Below are positions 21,481 through 29,969 of a stretch of 48,265 bases of DNA, piece after piece (positions within the stretch are counted from its first letter, which is position 1; each line of letters starts with the position of its first letter). The notes below the pieces were generated by a model. It saw only the letters and a list, made by a program, of their open reading frames with translations, was not told the DNA's origin and made no database searches. The position numbers and the translations under genes are program-made. Where the stretch lies: NCBI GenBank assembly GCA_945928315.1, contig CAMENN010000008.1, positions 1 to 48,265 on the forward strand, written 5' to 3'. The stretch is from an uncultured Clostridia bacterium. Its GTDB lineage: Bacteria > Bacillota > Clostridia > Christensenellales > Aristaeellaceae.

Positions 21481-23271
21481 TCAGATCGCCCTCGTCGCCT
21501 CGCGCAGCCAGGCCTTCTCGTCCTCAGTTTTCATCCAATCCATGAGCGTGTCGCGCACGAATTCGTGATAGCTGTTGAGCCACGCGCGCTGGCGCGGGGT
21601 CATCTGCTCCGGAATCACCGCGTCCAGGTCGATCGGCGCGCAGGTGATCGTCTCAAACGCCATGAACTGGCCGTACTCGTTCTCCTCGCGCTTCACGCAG
21701 ACCAGCTCGTTCTCCGTGCGGATGCCGTGGCTGCCCTCGATGTAGATGCCCGGCTCGTCGGTGGTCACCATGCCCTCCTCGAGCACGGTGTCCTCGTTGC
21801 GGGTCGGGGACTTGTGCCAGCGGAAGCTGTTGGGGCCCTCGTGCACGCTGAGCAGATAGCCCACGCCGTGGCCCGTGCCGCAGCGGTAGTCGATGCCCAG
21901 GTCCCAGATCGGCCCTCGGGAGAGGATGTCGAGGTTGATGCCCGTGCAGCCGTGCAGGAACTTCGCGTTGGCCAGGTTCAGCATGCTGCACAGCACGGCG
22001 GTGAAGTGCTCCTTCTGCTCCGGCTCGACCTCGCCCAGCGCAAAGGTGCGGGTGATGTCCGTCGTGCCCTCCAGGTACTGTCCGCCGGAGTCGATGAGCA
22101 GCAGGTCGCGCGGCTCGAGGACGGCGTTGGACGTCTCACTGGCGGAGTAGTGCATCATCGCAGCGTTGGCACGGTAGGCGCAGATGGTGTTGAAGCTCAG
22201 GTCGAGGAAGCCCTCCTGCTCCTGACGCAGGCCGAGCAGCTTCTCCTGAACGCTCATCTCGGTCATGGGGATCTTCCCCACGTTCTTCTTGAGCCAGTAC
22301 ATCAGGCGCGTCACCGCCGCGCCGTCGCGCACATGCGCCATGCGCAGGTTGGCAAGCTCGACCTCGTTCTTGATCGCCTTCATGGCCATCGCGGGATTCG
22401 CATGCTCGATGAGCTGCGCCTGCGAAAGCGCCGCGCACAGCTTCGCGGTCAGGCGGCCGGTGTCGGCCATCACGCGCGTATCCGGGGCGACCGCGTGCAG
22501 CGCGCCCTCGATGGCGTCATACGGCGCGACGCGCACGCCCTGCGCGGCAAGCTCCGCCCGCAGCGCATCGCTGACCTTCGCGGGATCGACGTACCAGACG
22601 GCCTCGTCCTCCCCGACGGTCAGGTAGCTCATGACCACCGGCGTGCAGTGGACGTCGCTTCCGCGGACATTGAGCGTCCAGGCGATGTCGTCGAGCACGT
22701 TGGTGACGTGCAGCTGCGCGCCCGCCTCGCGCATCTCCTCACGGATGGCGGCGAGCTTGTCCGCGGCGCTGCGGCCCGCATACCGCATGTCCAGCCCGAA
22801 CGCCGCGCCCGTGGGCAGCGCCGGACGGTCCGTCCACAGCGCGTCAAACCAGTCGCCGGTATCCACGAGCCTGCCGCCCGCAGCGAGCATGGCCGCGCTG
22901 AGCTTCTGCATGAACCGCTCGCTCACCACGCCGAAATCGACGCCCGCCCTGCTGTCCTTCGCCAGCTGCGCCGTGTACTCCTCGACGCCCGGCACGCCGG
23001 GCTGACCCATGCGCATGAGCGTAACCCCGCTGCCCGCGAGCTGGCGCTCCGCCTGGATGAAGTAGCGGCCGTCGGTGAAGAGCGCGGCCTCCTCCCGGCC
23101 CACGACCAGCGTGCCGGCCGAGCCGGTGAACCCGCACAGCCACTGGCGGGTCTTGAAGTGATCAGCGATGTATTCCGAGGCATGGCTGTCCGCCGTGGGC
23201 ACGACGACAGCCGCCAGCTCTTCCTGCGCCATCCGCGCGCGGAAGGCAGCAATTCTCTCTCTGACGTTCAT
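21481..23271 (-). CDS. Aminopeptidase P family protein (M24B)
   Basis: A 596-aa enzyme of the long Xaa-Pro aminopeptidase type: two creatinase-like N-terminal domains (starting RERIAAFRARMAQEELAAVV) and a C-terminal pita-bread domain. Metal ligands can be placed: Asp in LLIDSGGQYLEGTTDITRTF (two), His in GTGHGVG, Glu in TTDEPGIY and Glu in ENELVCVK. It removes N-terminal residues preceding proline from peptides in the cytosol. The start at 23271 has GGAGAG upstream. Length fits the bacterial and eukaryotic XPNPEP1-like group. It complements the prolyl-specific S9 peptidases elsewhere in the window. Confidence 0.94.
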   Translation of the reverse strand: MNVRERIAAFRARMAQEELAAVVVPTADSHASEYIADHFKTRQWLCGFTGSAGTLVVGREEAALFTDGRYFIQAERQLAGSGVTLMRMGQPGVPGVEEYTAQLAKDSRAGVDFGVVSERFMQKLSAAMLAAGGRLVDTGDWFDALWTDRPALPTGAAFGLDMRYAGRSAADKLAAIREEMREAGAQLHVTNVLDDIAWTLNVRGSDVHCTPVVMSYLTVGEDEAVWYVDPAKVSDALRAELAAQGVRVAPYDAIEGALHAVAPDTRVMADTGRLTAKLCAALSQAQLIEHANPAMAMKAIKNEVELANLRMAHVRDGAAVTRLMYWLKKNVGKIPMTEMSVQEKLLGLRQEQEGFLDLSFNTICAYRANAAMMHYSASETSNAVLEPRDLLLIDSGGQYLEGTTDITRTFALGEVEPEQKEHFTAVLCSMLNLANAKFLHGCTGINLDILSRGPIWDLGIDYRCGTGHGVGYLLSVHEGPNSFRWHKSPTRNEDTVLEEGMVTTDEPGIYIEGSHGIRTENELVCVKREENEYGQFMAFETITCAPIDLDAVIPEQMTPRQRAWLNSYHEFVRDTLMDWMKTEDEKAWLREATRAI

Positions 23272-23320
23272 GACGATTCTCTCCTTTGCGTGACGCGTCT
23301 GCGGGCGCGCCAGTGCCTCC

Positions 23321-23349
23321 ATTATACACCTCAAACCGCCGCGGCTCAA
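23321..23349 (-). promoter_or_regulatory. Promoter of the M24 peptidase gene
   Basis: Minus strand TTGAGC (23349-23344), 17-bp spacer, TATAAT (23326-23321). Confidence 0.75.
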
Positions 23350-23434
23350 TCCCCATTTGCGCATCCGGGCGCACCCAAAACGGGCTGCCGGGCGCCAGGA
23401 TCGTCCTGTTCCGCGAAAAAAACGCGCCGTTCCG

Positions 23435-23463
23435 TGGACAGATTCCGCGTTTTATAGTAGAAT
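23435..23463 (+). promoter_or_regulatory. Promoter of the kinase gene
   Basis: TGGACA at 23435-23440, 17-bp spacer, TAGAAT at 23458-23463. The leader to the start codon is about 100 nt and contains a GC-rich hairpin near 23525. Confidence 0.5.
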
Positions 23464-23567
23464 GGGATGGATTGACAATTGCCGCTCAATCCCGCCGCCC
23501 CGCACGGGCCGGCTATCAGGCGCTGCCCCAAAGCCGGGGCCTGCGCAGTCTTTGGGGAGGAAACACC

Positions 23568-24704
23568 ATGCAGGAGCTTCACACCGGGGATGTGTTCGCC
23601 GTATGCAGCGCCTTTGCGCTGCACGGGACGCCCGTCTCCGCCGAGCCGTTCGGCAACGGCCATATCAACGACACGTTCCGCGTGCGCACGCAGGACGCCG
23701 ACGGTCAGGCGACCGAATACATCCTTCAGCGCATCAACACGTCCATCTTCCGCGATCCGCTCGCCGTCATGCGCAACATCCGCGCGGTGACGGAGCACGT
23801 GGCGCAGCGCATCCGTGCGCGCGGCGGCGATGCCCTGCGCCAGACGCTGACCGTCGTCTCCGCACGGGACGGCGCGCCGTGCCATTTCGATCCGGACGGC
23901 GGCTGCTGGCGCGCCGACCTGATGATCACCGACTCCGTCTCGCACGACACGGCGGACAGCCCCGAGATGTTCGAGAGCGCCGCGCGCACGTTCGGCGAGT
24001 TCTTCATGGACCTCGACGACTTCCCCGCCGACCAGCTCGCCGAGACGATTCCGCTGTTCCACAACACGCCCAACCGCCTGCGCCAGTTTGAGGAGGCGGT
24101 CGCGCGCGACGCTGCGGGCCGCGCGCAGGGCGTGCAGCGGGAGATCGCGGACGTGCGCGCCTTCGCGGGCGAGACGGGCTACCTGACCGACCGCCTGGTC
24201 GACGGCCGCCTGCCGCTGCGCGTGACGCACAACGACACCAAGCTCAACAACATCCTCTTCGACAGCCGGACCAACGAGGGCCTGTGCGTGATCGACCTGG
24301 ACACGGTGATGCCCGGCCTGACCGCCTACGACTTCGGCGACGCCATCCGCGTCGGCGGCAACACGGCGGACGAGGGCGACCCGGACATCTCCCATGTGAG
24401 CATCAGCATCCCGAACTTCACGGCGTTCGCCCGGGGCTTCCTGTCCGCGGTGCATGGCGTCATCACGGACGAGGAGACCGCCTCGCTGGTCATGGGCGCG
24501 AAGCTGATGACGTGGGAGTGCGCCAGCCGGTTTCTGGCCGACTACCTGAACGGCGACGTCTACTTCAAGATCCACTACCCCACGCAGAACCTCGACCGCG
24601 CGCGCAACCAGATCGCGCTCGTGCAGGACATCGACCGCCATCAGGCACAGCTGGAGGCCATCATCGAGAGCGTGCTGCGCGAGGTGCGCGGCGAGAAAGA
24701 CTGA
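23568..24704 (+). CDS. nahK: N-acetylhexosamine 1-kinase-like phosphotransferase
   Basis: A 378-aa kinase of the aminoglycoside phosphotransferase fold that closely follows bifidobacterial NahK along its length: an N-terminal FGNGHINDTFRVR nucleotide loop, YILQRINTSIFRDP, the catalytic loop LRVTHNDTKLNNILFD with Asp223 and the metal-binding IDLDTVMPG (Asp243), and WECASRFLADYLNGDVYF. NahK phosphorylates GlcNAc or GalNAc at C1 in the lacto-N-biose/galacto-N-biose pathway. No GH112 phosphorylase is adjacent, so the exact sugar is inference. The start has GGGGAGG 6 nt upstream. It is divergent from the M24 gene. Confidence 0.85.
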   Translation: MQELHTGDVFAVCSAFALHGTPVSAEPFGNGHINDTFRVRTQDADGQATEYILQRINTSIFRDPLAVMRNIRAVTEHVAQRIRARGGDALRQTLTVVSARDGAPCHFDPDGGCWRADLMITDSVSHDTADSPEMFESAARTFGEFFMDLDDFPADQLAETIPLFHNTPNRLRQFEEAVARDAAGRAQGVQREIADVRAFAGETGYLTDRLVDGRLPLRVTHNDTKLNNILFDSRTNEGLCVIDLDTVMPGLTAYDFGDAIRVGGNTADEGDPDISHVSISIPNFTAFARGFLSAVHGVITDEETASLVMGAKLMTWECASRFLADYLNGDVYFKIHYPTQNLDRARNQIALVQDIDRHQAQLEAIIESVLREVRGEKD

Positions 24705-24737
24705 TCCCAAGCGGAATGGCTTTCCAAAATGCGCAGA

Positions 24738-24917
24738 GACTGTCAGGCGAATACTGAACAATCTATAAAGCAACTTTTCTAAGAATGATTGGCTTTTTCA
24801 GTCTTGGGGCTCCGCCCCAACGCCCCGCCAAAGGGCTTTCCGATCGCCCTTTGGAAACCTTCGGGTGCAAACCCTCTTAGTTTTGCTTGGATTGTCCGGA
24901 TTCTTTGCCTGACAGCC
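24738..24917 (+). repeat. MITE-like element, copy A (180 bp)
   Basis: Ends are GACTGTCAGGC and GCCTGACAGCC, nearly perfect terminal inverted repeats. Inside are AAAGCAACTTTTCTAAGAAT, CTTGGGGCT-CGCCCCAACGCC and the palindromic block CCAAAGGGC...GCCCTTTGG. It is about 85% identical by eye to 29384-29562 in the same orientation. There is no room for a transposase; such elements can be mobilised in trans. Located between convergent nahK and the prolyl oligopeptidase gene, where its hairpins may end transcription. Confidence 0.85.
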
Positions 24918-24957
24918 TCTTTTGGCTTATGGCCCGCTTTTTTCTTATACTAATTCT

Positions 24958-24988
24958 CGTCTAAACCGGCATGATGCCGGTTTAGACG
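24958..24988. terminator. Long perfect palindrome between convergent genes
   Basis: CGTCTAAACCGGCAT and its exact complement around one base. No T-run follows on either strand, so it may be a weak bidirectional terminator or a protein-binding site. The flanking AGACGCAAAACAG recurs at about 38062-38074. Confidence 0.5.
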
Positions 24989-24998
24989 CAAAACAGTA

Positions 24999-27044
24999 TT
25001 ATACCTTTTCCTCATCCGCCTCGCGCAGGCCGATCTCGATGAACGTCTGCATCTGCGCGATGTTGCGGTAGTATTCGTCGCCCACGCCGCGGTTATGGCT
25101 GCCGTGCGCCAGCACGGTCAGCAGCACCGGATGACGCTCATCCGCGTCATGCTGCATGCGCACGGCGAACTTCTTGCCGTGGTACGGCGGCACGTTGTTG
25201 TCGTTCTCGCCCGTCTGCACGAGCAGGCGCGGATACAGCGTGCCGGGACGCACGTTGTGATAGGGCGAATACGAGAGCATGTAGCGCAGCGTCTCCTCGT
25301 TCTCCTGCGGATCGCCGTACTCGGTGATGTACATCATGCCGCGGTCGTCGTTGCGGAAGCGGATCATGTCCGTGTGCGGCACCGAGGCGATCACCGTGCC
25401 GAACAGGTCCGGGCGCATCGTCGTGATCGCCGCCATCAGCAGGCCGCCGTTGCTCGCGCCGTTGGCGACGATCTTCGCCGGGCGCGTATAGCCCTCGTCG
25501 ACCAGCCACTGCGCGATGTCGATGAAGTCGGTAAACGCATTCTTCTTGCGCAGCAGCATGCCGTCCTCATGCCAGGCCGTGCCGTATTCTCCGCCGCCGC
25601 GCAGGATGCAGTGCGCATAGATGCGCCCCTTGCGCACCCAATCGACGATGTCGATGCCCGCCAGGTTCTCCGGCATCGGCGAGAGGACGTTGAAGTAGCC
25701 GCCGTAGCCGTACATGAGCACCGGCGTGTCGCCGTTTTTGATCAGTCCCTTCGGCTGCACGAGGTAGACGAGGATGCGCTGCCCGTCGCGCGCGTTCAGG
25801 AAGTGCTGCACGACCTCCACGTCGCCCGTGTCGCGCTCCTCCTCGCGGTCGATGCAGGTGAGCGACCAGTCCGCCGTGTCGAGCATGAGCAGCTCGGGCT
25901 TCATCGTGAAGCTCTGGAAGCGGAAGAACACCCGGCCCTGATCGGAAACCTGCATGACCTCCGGCGCGCCCACCGCGCCGAAGCGGTCGGGCAGCTCGAT
26001 CTCGCGCAGCCTTGCGCCGCCCTCGGCGTAGAGCGCCATCGAGGAGCAGGCATCCTTGCTGTGCACCGCCAGGATGCCGTCCTTCGTCAGGCAGACGCTC
26101 TCCAGCGACGCGTCCTGCTCGGGCAGCGCCACCTCAAAGCCGTCGCACAGCGCGCCCTCCTGGCCGGCCTGATCGCAGCGGATGCTGACCACGCGGCCCA
26201 TCGGCGCGCCGTCGTCCGTGCTGAAGTAGCAGCGGCCGTTCATCTCGCCCGCATACTGATAATAGCCCTTGCCGCTGCTCAGGCGCGTCACGGCGCCCGC
26301 CGCGTCCTGATGCAGGATCAGCGTGTCGCCATAGTTGACCTTGACCATCAGGAAGCAGCCGCCCTCCGGCGCCGGCTCCACGCCGATGAACACGGCGTTC
26401 TCCTCGTAGGTATAGGTCGTGACGAGCTTTTTCTGCTGCCACTCGTAGCGGTGCACGCGGTTGATGTTGCGGTTGTGCTCCGCGTCCACGACGGCGCTCG
26501 AGTAGTAGATGGCCTCGCCGTCGTCCGTCCAGCTGAAGCCGAACACGTCGTCCAGCTCGGCGATGACCTGCTTGGCATTGGCGTCATAGACGAGCACACA
26601 GCAGCGCGGCGCGCCGTGCTTGACCGCCGTGAAGGCGAAGATGCCCGGGTGCGTCGGGCAGGGAATGCCTGCGTAGACGTGCATGCGGTTGTCCACCATG
26701 GCGTCGTTCATCAGCACGCCGGTGATGCGGAACTGCTCGTCGAGCAGCACGCTGTCGCGCAGGCCGCCCTCGATGGTGCGGGTCGCGCAGCGCACGCCGC
26801 AGGCCTCGTGAATATCCTGAAGCGTGTGCGGCGTGGGCTTTGCGCGCAGCTCGGCCTCCAGCGCCCGCGCGTCAAAGTCCGTCCGGCTGTCAAAGAACGC
26901 CTGCGTATAGGCGTTTTCCTGGGCGACCAGCGCGCGCGTGCCGGCCGCGTCGCGCTCCTCCAGATAGCGGTACGGGTCCTCGATCCTCACTCCGAAAAGG
27001 GTATCGGCCGCGTCGCAGCGCGGCGCCTGCGGATAATGGCGCAT
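24999..27044 (-). CDS. Prolyl oligopeptidase (S9A)
   Basis: A 681-aa cytosolic serine peptidase that cuts short peptides after proline. The N-terminus MRHYPQAPRCDAADTLFGVR leads to the family signature IEDPYRYLEE; a seven-blade propeller follows (about 80-400), then an alpha/beta hydrolase domain. The catalytic Ser531 lies in GASNGG, Asp615 in ENDNNVPPYH, and the His in AHGSHNRG (residue 647 or 650). Length is normal for the family. It starts 3 nt after the stop of the amidohydrolase gene, so it is the last gene of a three-gene operon. It lacks a signal peptide. Confidence 0.95.
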   Translation of the reverse strand: MRHYPQAPRCDAADTLFGVRIEDPYRYLEERDAAGTRALVAQENAYTQAFFDSRTDFDARALEAELRAKPTPHTLQDIHEACGVRCATRTIEGGLRDSVLLDEQFRITGVLMNDAMVDNRMHVYAGIPCPTHPGIFAFTAVKHGAPRCCVLVYDANAKQVIAELDDVFGFSWTDDGEAIYYSSAVVDAEHNRNINRVHRYEWQQKKLVTTYTYEENAVFIGVEPAPEGGCFLMVKVNYGDTLILHQDAAGAVTRLSSGKGYYQYAGEMNGRCYFSTDDGAPMGRVVSIRCDQAGQEGALCDGFEVALPEQDASLESVCLTKDGILAVHSKDACSSMALYAEGGARLREIELPDRFGAVGAPEVMQVSDQGRVFFRFQSFTMKPELLMLDTADWSLTCIDREEERDTGDVEVVQHFLNARDGQRILVYLVQPKGLIKNGDTPVLMYGYGGYFNVLSPMPENLAGIDIVDWVRKGRIYAHCILRGGGEYGTAWHEDGMLLRKKNAFTDFIDIAQWLVDEGYTRPAKIVANGASNGGLLMAAITTMRPDLFGTVIASVPHTDMIRFRNDDRGMMYITEYGDPQENEETLRYMLSYSPYHNVRPGTLYPRLLVQTGENDNNVPPYHGKKFAVRMQHDADERHPVLLTVLAHGSHNRGVGDEYYRNIAQMQTFIEIGLREADEEKV

Positions 27045-27047
27045 CGG

Positions 27048-28220
27048 TCATCCCTCCATATTCTTCTGATAGACGATCTGTCCGTCGATGAGCGTCATGA
27101 GCACCTCGGCCGCAGGCGCGACGCACGGCATCGCGCTGAACACGGCGATGTCCGCGTCCATGCCCGGCGCGAGGCGGCCGATGCGGCTGTCCAGCCCCAG
27201 CATCCTGGCGGGGTTAACCGTCATCATCCGCAGCGCGCGCATCGGCTCCATGCCCGCGCGCACGCACTCGCCCACCTGGTTGACCAGCATCTGCGCGCCG
27301 CTCAGCAGCGCGTCGGTCATCATCGCCGTGCAGACGCCGCGGTCGTCGAGCAGCTTCATCGCGTCAAAATCGACCTTGCAGCCCTCGCCCGGGAACAGGC
27401 CGATGTACACCGGCCCGTAGATTACGCCGCGCAGGTGACGGCTCGCGGCCATCTCCTCCACGAAATCGGACGCGCCCAGCGCGTGGTCGAGCGTCACGTC
27501 GATATCGAACTCGTCCGCGATCGCCAGCACGGTCATCATGTCCTGCTGATAGGCGTGCACCTTGAGCGGGATCTCCCGGCGCAGCACGGGGATGCCGTGC
27601 TCGAGGGCTTCATCATAGGGCGGCAGCTTCTCCGGATCGCCGTCCGCCGCCTCCTTCTTCTTCATGTACGCCTGCACGCGCCGCAGGTAGTCGCGCAGCA
27701 CCTGTGCGATGCCCATGCGCGTCATCGGCAGGCGGTTCTTGCCGCTGTATACGCCCTTGGGGTTGATGCCCATCGCCGCCTTGAGCGCGACGGGGTTGGC
27801 GATCACGCGTGAGGCGAGGTCCCCGCCCGCGGACTTGATCGCCACGCACCATCCGCCGACGACGTTGCCGCTGCCCGGCGCAATGCAGCTGGTGGTGATG
27901 CCGTAGGCGCAGCTGATCCTGAACGACTCGTTCTTCGGGTCGATGGCGTACAGCGCGTTCAGCTCGGCCGTCACCGGGTTGGTCAGCTCGTTGATGTCGC
28001 CGCTGCCCTCGCCAGAGACGGGGAAGTTCGAGCGGTGCGCGTGCGCATCGACGAGGCCCGGCATGACGATGCGCCCGGTCAGGTCGATGACCTCGCAGCC
28101 CTCCTGCGGCAGGTCCGTGCCAACGGCCGCGATCTTTCCGCCGTCGATGAGCACGTCGCCGTGCTCGATGACCTGCGGCTCGTCCATGGTGAGCACGGTC
28201 GCGTTTTTCAGCAGTAGCAC
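27048..28220 (-). CDS. Amidohydrolase (imidazolonepropionase/dipeptidase-like), second copy
   Basis: A 390-aa amidohydrolase with a GTG start inside the end of the upstream gene (13-nt overlap); GGAAGGAG lies 11 nt before it. The metal site is visible as GLVDAHAHRS, then EIPLKVHAYQ and DVTLDHALG, with Asp in CTAMMTDA. Substrates of this group are cyclic amides or acyl-amino compounds; I cannot specify one. It shares the fold and the TxTELNALYAIDP-like region with the neighbouring amidohydrolase, indicating an old tandem duplication. Coupled translation suggests the two may form a hetero-oligomer. Confidence 0.88.
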   Translation of the reverse strand: MLLLKNATVLTMDEPQVIEHGDVLIDGGKIAAVGTDLPQEGCEVIDLTGRIVMPGLVDAHAHRSNFPVSGEGSGDINELTNPVTAELNALYAIDPKNESFRISCAYGITTSCIAPGSGNVVGGWCVAIKSAGGDLASRVIANPVALKAAMGINPKGVYSGKNRLPMTRMGIAQVLRDYLRRVQAYMKKKEAADGDPEKLPPYDEALEHGIPVLRREIPLKVHAYQQDMMTVLAIADEFDIDVTLDHALGASDFVEEMAASRHLRGVIYGPVYIGLFPGEGCKVDFDAMKLLDDRGVCTAMMTDALLSGAQMLVNQVGECVRAGMEPMRALRMMTVNPARMLGLDSRIGRLAPGMDADIAVFSAMPCVAPAAEVLMTLIDGQIVYQKNMEG

Positions 28221-29359
28221 TTGATCTCGTCTCCTTCCTGATAGACGGTGCGCCCAGCGATCATCGTGCGCACGACGCGCGCGCGGAAGTCCGTCAGCGG
28301 GTTCATCGTAAAGACGGTCAGATCGGCGCGCTTGCCCACGGAGATGCTGCCCGTCTGCGCGTCGATGCCCAGCAGCCGCGCCGGCTCGATGGTCATCATG
28401 CTGAGCACGCGCTCCGTGTCCGCGATGTGGCGGGTCAGCTCCATGCCCTCCCAGAGCACCCACTCGCGGCTGTACGAGGTACCGTCCATGCCGCTGACGG
28501 CCACATGCACGCCGCGGTCCATCAGCTTCGTCAGCACGTCGTAGCGGCGGTTCATGCTGCGCGGGTCGAGATCGCCGCCCGCAAAACCCGTCACGAACGA
28601 CACGCGGGCCGGGTCGAGCGCGAGGTCCTGCTCGTCCATGCCGTTGATCGAGGTGAAGATCACCCGCACGTCGGGATACGGCTTCAGGATGTCCATCGCC
28701 AGCGCGCGGTCGTTGGCGCTGTCGCAGGCGAGGATCAGCGGCATCTCCCCGCGCAGCGCGCGGCGGATGGCGGCGAGCTTCTCATCCGGCTCGACGCCCT
28801 CCTTGTCCGGATCGTACGCATCGGCCTTGCGCAGCCAGCTCCCGAAGAGCTGGAAGATGCCCATGCGCGTGGAGGGCATCACGCTGCGCCCGCCGTAGAC
28901 GCGCTTGACCTCCCGGGCCAGGCTGCACTTGAGGCCCACGCCCCGGCGCAGGCACATGGTGTATCCGTTCACGCCGTCCGTCTCGAACGCGGCGGCCTGC
29001 CCGCCGAACACGTTGTTGTCCGATGGCGCGACGCCGCACGCCGTGATGCCGTAGGCCGGCAGCTGCTGCACGCTGACCGCGCGGCCGTTGAAGGCGTAGA
29101 TCACGTCCAGCTCCGGGGTGACCGGCTCGGACTTCTCGTCGTTGTCGTCGCTCGAGGGGCGGATCTCATAGGCCGTGCCGTTGATGCCCCACTTGCTCAT
29201 CGTGTCGATGAAGCCGGGCAGCAGGTGCATGCCCGTCAGGTCGATTCCCTCCCCGTCGATGTGCGGGGCCACCTGCGCGATGAGCCCGTTTTCGATGCGC
29301 ACGTCGCAGACCGCGGCGGCGCCCAGCCCGTCATGGACGACGGCTTGCTTGAGCAGCAT
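28208..29359 (-). CDS. Amidohydrolase with degenerate metal site, first copy
   Basis: A 383-aa amidohydrolase-fold protein. The motif that should read HxH is FIDTMSKWGINGTAY, so the first two metal-binding histidines are missing (a Thr and a Lys occupy that region), and the later His positions read EMPLILACDSAND and VRVIFTSING without histidine. The neighbouring copy has them all. It is therefore probably catalytically inactive or has another role, perhaps as a structural partner. The start at 29359 has AAGGAGG upstream. The MITE-like element B lies only 24 bp upstream, so its promoter must lie in or beyond that element. Confidence 0.82.
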   Translation of the reverse strand: MLLKQAVVHDGLGAAAVCDVRIENGLIAQVAPHIDGEGIDLTGMHLLPGFIDTMSKWGINGTAYEIRPSSDDNDEKSEPVTPELDVIYAFNGRAVSVQQLPAYGITACGVAPSDNNVFGGQAAAFETDGVNGYTMCLRRGVGLKCSLAREVKRVYGGRSVMPSTRMGIFQLFGSWLRKADAYDPDKEGVEPDEKLAAIRRALRGEMPLILACDSANDRALAMDILKPYPDVRVIFTSINGMDEQDLALDPARVSFVTGFAGGDLDPRSMNRRYDVLTKLMDRGVHVAVSGMDGTSYSREWVLWEGMELTRHIADTERVLSMMTIEPARLLGIDAQTGSISVGKRADLTVFTMNPLTDFRARVVRTMIAGRTVYQEGDEIKCYC

Positions 29360-29383
29360 GTTTCTTCCTCCTTGCAAAGCGGG

Positions 29384-29562
29384 GACTGTCAGGCTAATCC
29401 TTAACATTCCATAAAGCAACTTTTCTAAGAATAATTGGCTTTTTCGAGCTTGGGGCTCTGCCCCAACGCCCCGCCAAAGGGCTTTCCGATCGCCCTTTGG
29501 AAACCTTCGGTCGCAAACTCTTAGTTACTGCTTGGAGTGTCTGGACTCTTGGCTTGACAGCC
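29384..29562 (+). repeat. MITE-like element, copy B (179 bp)
   Basis: Ends are GACTGTCAGGC and GGCTTGACAGCC. The internal AAAGCAACTTTTCTAAGAAT, CTTGGGGCTCTGCCCCAACG and the CCAAAGGGC/GCCCTTTGG hairpin match copy A. It sits between the opp operon and the amidohydrolase operon, both leftward, so it separates the end of one from the start of another. Confidence 0.85.
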
Positions 29563-29573
29563 CCCGTGTTGTT

Positions 29574-29969
29574 TTATCCGATGAGCATCACGATGACGCT
29601 CAGCGCGATGCACACCGCCGCCACCAGCAGCGGCTCGCCCGCCGAGGGCAGCACCTTCGGCTGGCTCATGTAGTCCGCCAGGCTGGGCATCGGCTCCATC
29701 GGCGGCGCGTTTTTGGCGCCTGCCTGCATGTGGTGCGCCAGCTTTTTGAAGCCGTACACCGTGGAGTCGAACAGCCCCAGCCAGCGCACGAGGTTCCAGC
29801 AGCCCACGATCAGGCACAGGAGCCCCGCCATGAACAGGCTGTCCACGGGGAGCCACGCGCCCTCCAGCTTCCGGAAATAGAGCATGCAGGCCGCGGCAAA
29901 CATCGCCGCGGAGACGGCTGTCTTGATCAGCGGCCGCCTGCGCACGCTGACGCACTGGGGTACGCTCAT
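29574..29969 (-). CDS. DUF3899 family membrane protein
   Basis: A 131-aa protein with three hydrophobic segments: LIKTAVSAAMFAAACMLYF, SLFMAGLLCLIVGCWNLVRW and LLVAAVCIALSVIVMLIG. The segment GLFDSTVYGFKKLAHHM matches the DUF3899 signature (a small domain often found after Opp transporter genes). Start chosen at 29969, which has AGAAGG upstream and overlaps oppF by 4 nt; an ATG at 29990 is possible. Its role in peptide uptake is not known. Confidence 0.75.
   Translation of the reverse strand: MSVPQCVSVRRRPLIKTAVSAAMFAAACMLYFRKLEGAWLPVDSLFMAGLLCLIVGCWNLVRWLGLFDSTVYGFKKLAHHMQAGAKNAPPMEPMPSLADYMSQPKVLPSAGEPLLVAAVCIALSVIVMLIG

Noticed and set aside
25095-27812. Open frame of about 900 codons on the plus strand
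   Set aside because: Antisense shadow of the prolyl oligopeptidase and amidohydrolase genes; no domain and no start signal.
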